This document shows, piece by piece, positions 6,569-11,769 of a DNA stretch of 11,769 nt. Positions within the stretch are counted from its first letter, which is position 1. Every line of letters starts with the position of its first letter. The position numbers were made by a program, and so were the translations under genes. The notes under the pieces were generated by a model, which saw nothing but the letters and a program-made list of their open reading frames with translations, was not told the origin of the DNA and did no database searches. The stretch lies in NCBI GenBank assembly GCA_047516825.1, contig JAKZUA010000137.1:1-11769 (forward strand), read 5' to 3'. Origin of the DNA: JADFQT01 sp047516825 (lineage in GTDB: Bacteria; Chloroflexota; Dehalococcoidia; Lucifugimonadales; UBA3495).

Positions 6569-7003
6569 CTAACAACCTCGGCGGGTTTCACAGCCGGAGC
6601 ACCAGCCATAAAAATCCACCCGCTGGGAGGCGACCTGAAAATCCGTTTCTCCGGCAACCAGGTCCTGCAGCTCGACTACCGTCTCCTGTCCTACCTCGGC
6701 ATCTATCACGCTGCCGCAGCTAACGCAGACCAAGTTGACGTGGGGAGATAGGTTGGCGTCGTAACGAGACTGACGCTGAAAGGGCAACTCGCGCACAATC
6801 CCCACCTCTTCCAACATAGTGAGGGTTGAGTACACGGTCGCTATGGTCACATACGGGAAAAAGGTCCTGACTCGCTGAAAGATTTCCTTCACCGAGGGAT
6901 GATCGGCCGAATTAACTACTACTTCGGCAATGGCCAGCCTTTGAGGGGTCAGCCTGACCCCCAGGGGACGCAGTTTGTCCACCAATTCTTGCTGCGTGGC
7001 CAT
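6569..7003 (-). CDS. Fur/PerR-family metal-dependent transcriptional repressor
   Basis: The 144-residue protein has the Fur-family winged helix (about 1-80, with LTPQRLAIAEVV and VTIATVYSTLTMLEEVGIV) and a dimerisation domain with two CxxC pairs, C93/C96 and C135/C138, for the structural zinc. Aligning by eye to Bacillus PerR, the regulatory metal ligands would be H35, D82, H88, N90 and D101. Asp at the last site is the PerR-like choice, where Fur has Glu, but the third histidine is Asn (SPHVNLVC). Such proteins repress peroxide-stress or metal genes. The ATG at 7003 has a strong GGAGGA ribosome site. A large inverted repeat sits just upstream. It is followed by recF and ligA on the same strand after 214 bp, so joint transcription is possible but not required. 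Family assignment is firm; PerR rather than Fur or Zur is an inference. Confidence 0.93.
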   Translation of the reverse strand: MATQQELVDKLRPLGVRLTPQRLAIAEVVVNSADHPSVKEIFQRVRTFFPYVTIATVYSTLTMLEEVGIVRELPFQRQSRYDANLSPHVNLVCVSCGSVIDAEVGQETVVELQDLVAGETDFQVASQRVDFYGWCSGCETRRGC

Positions 7004-7023
7004 TATTATTCCTCCGAAAAGAC

Positions 7024-7068
7024 GACCTCAGAGCCGTTGTGACAGGGAACTCCCTCGACTCTGAGGTC
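7024..7068 (-). promoter_or_regulatory. Nested inverted repeat in the leader of the Fur/PerR-family gene
   Basis: A perfect 10-bp inverted repeat, GACCTCAGAG (7024-7033) and CTCTGAGGTC (7059-7068), encloses a smaller hairpin AGGGA/TCCCT (7044-7055). On the - strand the outer stem is followed by GTCTTTT and then directly by the GGAGGA ribosome site. It could be a terminator for the upstream NHL gene, an attenuator in the regulator's leader, or an autoregulatory site. It does not resemble the AT-rich Fur or PerR boxes known from model bacteria. Confidence 0.55.
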
Positions 7069-7145
7069 ATCCTACGGGCCAGTTTCCGAGCCAATGTCTA
7101 GCGTCCAACTACGCCCGGTAATCCAGTGGCGGTTGTGGGAGAGGA

Positions 7146-8201
7146 CTAGAGGCGTCCGCCGCCGCCCGCCACCTTCTCTCCTGCTCCGTAGAAGACGGGG
7201 TACTGCTTGCGGAAAACCTGAATTCGAGAGCGGGCGCTCTCCACCACGAAAATGCGACCCTCATCGTCTACTTCGACGGCTACCGGGCCCCAGAACTTCT
7301 TTTCGCGATCCAGACCCTGGGCTATCCTTCGCTCCTCCCACATCTCCGGGTTACCGCCGTCCAACTTGTTGGTCCCCCACTTGGAGAGGGTGCCCTCGCC
7401 AGCGGTTTGGGTCAGGTATTGCCCGTCGCGGTTGAAAACCTGAAGGCGGTCGTTGTTCCAATCTGCCACGTAGATCTCCCCGTCCTGATCCACCGCGACC
7501 CCGGTGGGACGGTTGAGCTCGCCATCGCCGGAGCCGGTGCTGCCGAATTTCATCAGGAACTGCCCGTCGGAAGTGAACTTTTGAATCCGGTCGTTGCGCC
7601 AGTCGGCGATGAAAACGTTCTGATCCTGGTCAATTTCTATACCCCAGGGGAGATTGAACTGACCGTCGCCGGTTCCCTTGGAGCCCCACTGGGCGATGAA
7701 CTGGCCATCTTTGGTCAGCTTCTGAATCCGATTGTTGCCGCTATCCACCAGGTACAGGTTATCGTCCTGATCGAAGGCCAAACCGGAGGGCTTGTCCCAT
7801 TCTCCGTCGCCGCTGCCCGGCCGCTCCCATTTGTCCAGGTATTCCCCGTCCTTGGTGTAGATGGAGATGCGGTCCAAGGCTTCATCCGCCACGTAGACGT
7901 TGCCTTGGCTGTCCAAGGCGATGGCGGTGGGCCAGATGATGGCGCCGTCGGCGGAGGAGGCTTCGCTTTCACCAACATCGGTCACTCCCCGGGCGAACTC
8001 GCCGATATAGTCTTCATCCACCGTGCAGATGGTGATCCGCTTGCCGTCGGGCCGGTACTCGTAGGACCGGCTCACCACGTACATGGTGTCGTCTTCGCCG
8101 CGAGCCATAGCCACCGGGTTCCGGAAGCCCGGGCCCGAGAATTCGGCTCGGCCAACGGTGTGGTCATACTGCAGCGTAATGCTCAGTGTCTGAGTAGTCA
8201 T
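7146..8201 (-). CDS. NHL-repeat six-bladed beta-propeller protein, no signal peptide
   Basis: The 351-residue protein contains six NHL-type units, each with the pattern P-x-G-[IVL]-A-x-D-x-x-G-x-[IVL]-Y-V-x-D and an R-[IL]-Q-x-F end strand. They start near residues 26, 88, 136, 183, 230 and 303; the three middle ones share the linker GSxGxGDG[EQ][FLW]. This predicts a closed six-bladed propeller used for binding proteins, RNA or ligands. No signal peptide or membrane segment is visible, unlike many bacterial NHL proteins, so it is likely cytoplasmic. Start choice: ATG 8201 rather than GTG 8207, because GAGGTG, the best ribosome site, contains that GTG and lies at normal distance from the ATG. 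It is the last gene of the DUF1800-DUF1501-NHL run, 105 bp after DUF1501. The Gly-rich tail GGGGRL is probably flexible. Confidence 0.9.
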   Translation of the reverse strand: MTTQTLSITLQYDHTVGRAEFSGPGFRNPVAMARGEDDTMYVVSRSYEYRPDGKRITICTVDEDYIGEFARGVTDVGESEASSADGAIIWPTAIALDSQGNVYVADEALDRISIYTKDGEYLDKWERPGSGDGEWDKPSGLAFDQDDNLYLVDSGNNRIQKLTKDGQFIAQWGSKGTGDGQFNLPWGIEIDQDQNVFIADWRNDRIQKFTSDGQFLMKFGSTGSGDGELNRPTGVAVDQDGEIYVADWNNDRLQVFNRDGQYLTQTAGEGTLSKWGTNKLDGGNPEMWEERRIAQGLDREKKFWGPVAVEVDDEGRIFVVESARSRIQVFRKQYPVFYGAGEKVAGGGGRL

Positions 8202-8211
8202 ATTCACCTCA

Positions 8212-8237
8212 CGATTTAAGGGCCGCGCGATTTAAGG
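8212..8237. repeat. 10-bp direct repeat upstream of the NHL gene
   Basis: CGATTTAAGG occurs at 8212-8221 and again at 8228-8237, separated by a GC-rich 6-nt spacer. On the - strand the copies lie just before the ribosome site of the NHL gene. A 16-bp repeat period with an AT-rich core could be an operator or a translational control element. Confidence 0.45.
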
Positions 8238-8306
8238 AGTAGAAAGGGCGGGCCTGATGGTCAATTTGATGGTTAATCCGAAACCCGACTGTTGCCCCAC
8301 CAATTT

Positions 8307-9440
8307 TTAGACGAAGTCGAACTTCTCGAAACTCCCGTTCACAATGGGTTGGGCATCCAAGCCCATCCAGTTTTCCAGCAAGGTGGAGTAGATGCTCCGG
8401 AAGTCGTTGTTGAAGTGCAGGTCTCCTTCCAGCAGTTTGTCCGGCGCCAGGGACGGGTACTCTCCGTACAAGCCTCCCTTGACCTTTTCGCCGACCACGA
8501 AGGCTACGCCGCCCGAGCCGTGGTCGGTGCCCGAGCCGTTGTCGTGGACCCGCCGCCCGAACTCGGTGAAGACCAGGAGCACCACGTCATCCGCGGCATT
8601 ATTTTCCTTCAGGTCATCGTAGAAGTCGGCCACCGCATTCGAGGTCTCGCTCCACAGCTTGGCGTGGGCCTGCATCTCGCCGGCGTGGGTGTCGAAACTG
8701 TTGTAGGGAGCGGTGGTGTAGAGCACCCGAGTGCCGAAGCCTGCCAGGTGAACCTGGGCGATGTTCTTCATATATTGGGCTACCACGTCGCCGCCGTATT
8801 CCACCGTGGAGGAATACGCGCCCGGGGCCCCGCTCAGGGTGTCGGCCCCTTTCAGAGCGTCCATTCCGGTCTGGGAGAGATAGTCAACCACCGCGCTGCG
8901 GCCAAGGGTCGGGGAGTAGATGCGCGAGAAAACGTCCAGGGCTTCCTCCCGCTGGTCCTCGCCGTCGATACCCGTCAGCACACCATATGTATCCAGGTTG
9001 CCCACCGAGGCCACCGGTACCCCGGGGGCGGCCAGGGCTCGGGGAAGACCGCGTCCAAAGTTGACGCCGGTCAGCACGTTTTCCTTATTGGGGTCTAAGT
9101 CCTTGATGGTGCGACCCAGCCAGCCCTCGGTTCCCTGCTTGTCCGGCTCGCAAGTGTGCCAAATATCCATGGAACGGAAGTGGGAGCGATTGGGGTTGGG
9201 GTAGCCAACGCCCTGGATAATCGCCACCTTGCCCTCGTCATAGAGCCGTTTGATCGGTGCCATGTTGGGGTTAAGACCGACAGAGTCATTGAGCTTCAAC
9301 GCCTGTTCTTCCGGCACGCGTACGGCCGGGCGGTTGTCCACATAGTGGGGGTCGGCAAAGGGCACCAAAGTGTTCAACGCGTCGTTGCCGCCGGACAACT
9401 GCAAGACCACCAATATCGGGTCTTTCTTGATGGAAGTCAT
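8307..9440 (-). CDS. DUF1501 family protein (alkaline-phosphatase/sulfatase-like fold), no Tat signal
   Basis: The 377-residue protein carries the DUF1501 marks: LQLSGGNDALNTLVP (13-27), NRSHFRSMDIWHT (84-96), GTEGWLGR (103-110), SFDTHAGE (248-255), VLLVFTEFGRRVHDNGSGTDHGSGG (287-311) and VKGGLYGEYPSL (320-331). DTH, EFGR and GTDHG resemble metal-ligand segments of the alkaline phosphatase superfamily, but no reaction is established for the family. Most DUF1501 proteins begin with a Tat signal peptide; here the protein begins MTSIKKDPILVVLQLSGG, directly at the first strand, so it is likely cytoplasmic. ATG 9440 is preceded by AGGAG at 8 nt. The DUF1800 gene lies 100 bp upstream on the same strand, the usual partner of this family, and the NHL gene follows, suggesting a three-gene unit. 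Confidence 0.93.
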   Translation of the reverse strand: MTSIKKDPILVVLQLSGGNDALNTLVPFADPHYVDNRPAVRVPEEQALKLNDSVGLNPNMAPIKRLYDEGKVAIIQGVGYPNPNRSHFRSMDIWHTCEPDKQGTEGWLGRTIKDLDPNKENVLTGVNFGRGLPRALAAPGVPVASVGNLDTYGVLTGIDGEDQREEALDVFSRIYSPTLGRSAVVDYLSQTGMDALKGADTLSGAPGAYSSTVEYGGDVVAQYMKNIAQVHLAGFGTRVLYTTAPYNSFDTHAGEMQAHAKLWSETSNAVADFYDDLKENNAADDVVLLVFTEFGRRVHDNGSGTDHGSGGVAFVVGEKVKGGLYGEYPSLAPDKLLEGDLHFNNDFRSIYSTLLENWMGLDAQPIVNGSFEKFDFV

Positions 9441-9540
9441 TCTGCCTTCTCCTATCAGTTAGTAATCGCTAAATCAGCGTCTGGCCGGAAGCCGCTCTGG
9501 CCCATCGGCCGGGTCTAATGTGGCTTCTGGCCCGGTTACC
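9441..9540. repeat. Imperfect inverted repeat between DUF1800 and DUF1501 genes
   Basis: GGCCGGAAGCC (9483-9493) and GGCTTCTGGCC (9522-9532) match as an inverted repeat at ten of eleven positions and enclose a smaller GGCC-rich arm (9499-9510). It may be an intercistronic hairpin that separates expression of the two genes or protects the 3' end of one. No T-run follows on the - strand. Confidence 0.35.
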
Positions 9541-10944
9541 CTAGGCGAACTGGTACTCCTGAGTGGACACTATTAGCTGCAGCATCTGGGCCACCCGCTC
9601 CGAGTAATCATCGGTGCCGGGCTGCAGGGATCCGCCCTTCTGGACGTGGTCAATCAGTTGGGTGTAAGTCTCCTCGGGCAACTCATAAGCTCCCAGCATG
9701 TCCAAGCAGCGCCGTACCAGTTGATCCGGCGTGTCGATCCCTTCGGAGCTGAGCCGGTCGACAATGGCCCGAACGCCCGGCAGGCCGGTGTTGCCCACCT
9801 GGTCGGCGGCGAAGTTAATCCGCTCCACTAGGGTGCCGCTGTCGATCCATTCCCGTCCCGTGTGCCAGCCCTCGACGGTGGGCGGGTTCATTAAGTCCTG
9901 ACCCATGTAGCGGATATTGCTGGCCAGGGCGTGTAATCCCAATTTGGGAGTCTTGAAATCATCAACCAAGCGCATGGTGCCGATGACCACTTCGGTGGGG
10001 CTCTTTACCTTGGCGAAGCGAGCATTCTTGAAGGAATCGGAGTTGAACAGCACCCGCAGCATGGACCTGAGATCATAACCGGAGCTGAAGTACTCGTCCT
10101 CCAGCATCTTTATCAGCTCGGGATCCTGCGGAGGAGTGTTCTGCCAGGCCGGTACCTGCACATCGTCGGCGACGAAGAAGTTATAGAGATGCCGTGCGAT
10201 GAACCGGGCCGTGGCCGGCTGCTTGGCTATGATGCTAACGATGTCTTCGCCGTTCAAATTGCCGGTTTCCCCGAGGAAAGTCTTCTCCTCGTTGTCGTGG
10301 TCGTAGGGGTTATAGATGAAGTGGGAGTCGTAACGGCCGTAGGGGTAACGGGGGATGGCATTGGTGATGGTCCAACCGGTGAAGGCCCTGGCCGCCTCCT
10401 TAACGTCGTCCTCCGAGTAATTGGCGTCGCCGTCCATGCCGACTCCCATGGAGAACAGCTCCAAGAGCTCCCGACCCCAGTTCTCGTTAATGGCGCCGTT
10501 GTGGCTCATGCAGTTGTCCAGATAGAAAACCATGGAAGGGTCCCGGGACAGGCCTAGGAGCAGGTTCGCAAAGGAACCCAACCCATCTCTGCGGAACATG
10601 TCCAACTGGACTTGGATCATCCGACCGTGCTCACACTTGGAGTTGCCGGTGCAGAAAATCCCGTGCCAGAAGAGAGTCATCTTCTCTTGCAGCGGGCGCT
10701 GGGTGTTGATCATTAGATACGTCAGGTAGGACTGGTTGACTTCCAGCGCGTTCATCTCCTTCCAGTCGATGAAATAGCGCTCCAGCAAGTCGGTCTCTAC
10801 CTCCGGCTGCCGTTCGGGATGAAGCAGGTCCTCGACGGTGGCCTCATATCCCTTGGCCGCCTGCGCCTCTACCTGCTGGTAGGTGCCGCCAAAGCCGGCC
10901 CGGCGCATTAGATGAGCCATTAAAGCGATGTCATTTTCTGCCAT
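9541..10944 (-). CDS. DUF1800 family protein, no signal peptide
   Basis: The 467-residue protein shows the DUF1800 pattern: AHLMRRAGFGG near the start (10-20), LQEKMTLFWHGIF (85-97), NENWGRELLELFSMGVG (153-169), YSEDDVKEAARAFTGW (176-191), the ARFIARHLYNFFV block (246-258), and PPTVEGWHTGREWI (354-367). Function is unknown; the family is almost always encoded next to DUF1501. The ATG at 10944 has GGAGG at 7 nt; an upstream in-frame ATG at 10983 would add 13 residues with no ribosome site and is not favoured. The start lacks the Sec or Tat leader found in many family members, matching the leaderless DUF1501 and NHL partners. It is the first gene of the run, with a 387-bp gap to the divergent hydrolase gene. 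Confidence 0.93.
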   Translation of the reverse strand: MAENDIALMAHLMRRAGFGGTYQQVEAQAAKGYEATVEDLLHPERQPEVETDLLERYFIDWKEMNALEVNQSYLTYLMINTQRPLQEKMTLFWHGIFCTGNSKCEHGRMIQVQLDMFRRDGLGSFANLLLGLSRDPSMVFYLDNCMSHNGAINENWGRELLELFSMGVGMDGDANYSEDDVKEAARAFTGWTITNAIPRYPYGRYDSHFIYNPYDHDNEEKTFLGETGNLNGEDIVSIIAKQPATARFIARHLYNFFVADDVQVPAWQNTPPQDPELIKMLEDEYFSSGYDLRSMLRVLFNSDSFKNARFAKVKSPTEVVIGTMRLVDDFKTPKLGLHALASNIRYMGQDLMNPPTVEGWHTGREWIDSGTLVERINFAADQVGNTGLPGVRAIVDRLSSEGIDTPDQLVRRCLDMLGAYELPEETYTQLIDHVQKGGSLQPGTDDYSERVAQMLQLIVSTQEYQFA

Positions 10945-11331
10945 TCCGATCCCTCCACATTTTTTAATATCTATCCTGCCCAATGAGAAGCTATATCCGC
11001 AGTTCCAGAAACAAAGCTCGCCAGCCGAAAGCTCTACGCTAGACGAGCCTTAGCTGGCGAAAAGTGGCTACCTTTGTGGCTACCTTCACTGTAAGGAAAG
11101 CAATAGCCACCCCCATTCTTGGCTCTATTCTCAGATCGTATTTCAACATCATCTTTGAAGAATTATGGAGTGGCCTACTAAATACTAACAATCTCCAATG
11201 TGGGTGTCAAGGAGAAGAATTGACTGCACAGCTCTGCGAGAGTATCCTTTTAAAACCTTTCTCCGGGCCCTGGCCAGGTCATACGGATTCCTTCATCGGA
11301 TTCGGCCGTCCATGTGCCCTTTTGTTGCGTG
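10945..11331. promoter_or_regulatory. Divergent intergenic region with inverted and direct repeats
   Basis: This gap should hold the starts for both flanking genes. It contains an 8-bp inverted repeat TCGCCAGC/GCTGGCGA (11018-11025 and 11053-11060), in which AAAGCTC is repeated at 11013 and 11028, and an 11-bp direct repeat GTGGCTACCTT at 11064-11074 and 11076-11086. The right part (about 11090-11220) is more AT-rich. A small open frame (11064-11345) crosses it but has no ribosome site at its first start and overlaps the hydrolase start, so I do not call a gene. No clear promoter for the DUF1800 gene was found. Confidence 0.5.
11220..11248 (+). promoter_or_regulatory. Promoter for the CocE/NonD-type hydrolase gene
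   Basis: TTGACT (11220-11225, five of six to consensus) is followed after 17 bp by TATCCT (11243-11248, four of six). The start of transcription would be near 11255, giving a leader of about 77 nt before the ATG at 11332. Orientation and distance fit the hydrolase gene. Confidence 0.5.
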
Positions 11332-11769
11332 ATGGTCCAAGTTAAGACATATAAAGTCATCCGTGAACCCAATGTGATGGTTCCCATGCGAGACGGAACT
11401 CGTCTGGCCACGGATGTGTTCCGTCCGGACGCACCGGGCAGGTTTCCGGTCCTGGTGAATAGGGGACCCTACGGCAAAGACATCTATATCGACAATCCCG
11501 ACCACTCCACCTGGTTCTTCCCCAAGTATGGGTACGTCCTCCTGAGCCAGGATTGCCGCGCCCGCTTCGGCTCGGAGGGGGAATCATACGATCCGGTATT
11601 TCAAGAGGCGCAGGATGGCTTCGACACCGTGGAATGGGCCGCGCGCCAGGCCTGGTCCAACGGCCGGGTCGGCACCACCGGCCAGTCCTACTTGGGAGCC
11701 ACTCAATACACCCTGGCCACCTGCAATCCGCTGCCTCCCCATCTGCAAGCCATGGCGCCCTTCTCCGCC
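11332..11769 (+). CDS. CocE/NonD family hydrolase (X-Pro dipeptidyl-peptidase-like), 5' part only
   Basis: The 146 residues inside the window start with the standard CocE/NonD opening, VPMRDGTRLATDVFRP (17-32), then PVLVNRGPYGK (39-49), YGYVLLSQDCRARFGSEGE (67-85), DGFDTVEWAARQAWSNGRVG (95-114) and the nucleophile elbow TGQSYLGATQ (116-125), with catalytic Ser119. This family of alpha/beta hydrolases cleaves acyl esters or X-Pro peptides; the His and Asp of the triad and the C-terminal jelly-roll domain would lie beyond the window. No signal peptide is seen. The start is ATG 11332; GTG 11329 directly before it and GTG 11314 are alternatives, and none has a good ribosome site. It diverges from the DUF1800 gene. 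Confidence 0.9.
   Translation, partial: MVQVKTYKVIREPNVMVPMRDGTRLATDVFRPDAPGRFPVLVNRGPYGKDIYIDNPDHSTWFFPKYGYVLLSQDCRARFGSEGESYDPVFQEAQDGFDTVEWAARQAWSNGRVGTTGQSYLGATQYTLATCNPLPPHLQAMAPFSA

Noticed and set aside
7407..9098. Two + strand ORFs (7407-8219 and 8292-9098) opposite the NHL and DUF1501 genes
   Set aside because: Both mirror strongly recognised - strand genes; Val/Gly-rich translation is typical of shadow frames.
11064..11086. VATFVAT translation of the direct repeat as the tail of a tyrosine recombinase gene
   Set aside because: The same frame is closed by a TAG at 11040-11042 and no recombinase motif lies upstream, so a gene remnant cannot be supported.
11064..11345. Small + strand ORF (93 codons) before the hydrolase gene
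   Set aside because: No ribosome site at its first start, no family resemblance, contains the likely hydrolase promoter and overlaps the hydrolase start in another frame.

Overview
The window looks like a chromosomal segment of an uncultured, moderately GC-rich bacterium. The gene mix is a luciferase-like flavin oxidoreductase, a paired DUF1800/DUF1501 module with an NHL propeller, a CocE-type hydrolase, and a NAD-dependent ligase beside recF. Short interspersed palindromes also occur between genes. Together these fit environmental Chloroflexota (SAR202 / Dehalococcoidia-like), but that assignment is an inference from gene content and style; no marker here proves it.

Layout. The left edge (1-300) is the 3' end of a transposase gene on the + strand, followed by a terminator-like hairpin. 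Positions 301-1351 are mostly non-coding accessory DNA: one doubtful AT-richer ORF, a good tRNA-Asp(GTC) on the - strand with its own promoter, a degenerate tRNA-like sequence 22 bp downstream of it, and two copies of a short interspersed repeat in opposite orientation. From 1352 to 10944 every protein gene is on the - strand. In transcription order (right to left) they are DUF1800 protein, DUF1501 protein, NHL-repeat protein, Fur/PerR-family regulator, RecF, LigA, and the flavin oxidoreductase. At the right edge a CocE/NonD-type hydrolase starts on the + strand, diverging from the DUF1800 gene, and runs off the window.

Functional groups. (1) DUF1800-DUF1501-NHL lie about 100 bp apart on one strand. 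None of the three has a visible signal peptide, although DUF1501/DUF1800 proteins are commonly exported; they may form a cytoplasmic set of unknown function. (2) A PerR-like metal-dependent repressor lies upstream of recF and ligA. RecF (gap repair and recombination) and LigA (nick sealing) are separated by 58 bp and probably cotranscribed; recF is away from its classic dnaA-dnaN neighbourhood. (3) The flavin oxidoreductase has its own near-consensus promoter with tandem repeats next to it.

Main points for a second look: a Pro/Ser-rich insertion of about 57 residues in RecF, the substitution of the third metal-site histidine by Asn in the PerR-like regulator, a large nested inverted repeat in that regulator's leader, the leaderless DUF1800/DUF1501/NHL trio, the tRNA-like relic beside tRNA-Asp, and the repeat cluster around the oxidoreductase promoter. 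I found no CRISPR array, toxin-antitoxin pair, phage module or clear multi-gene defence system.
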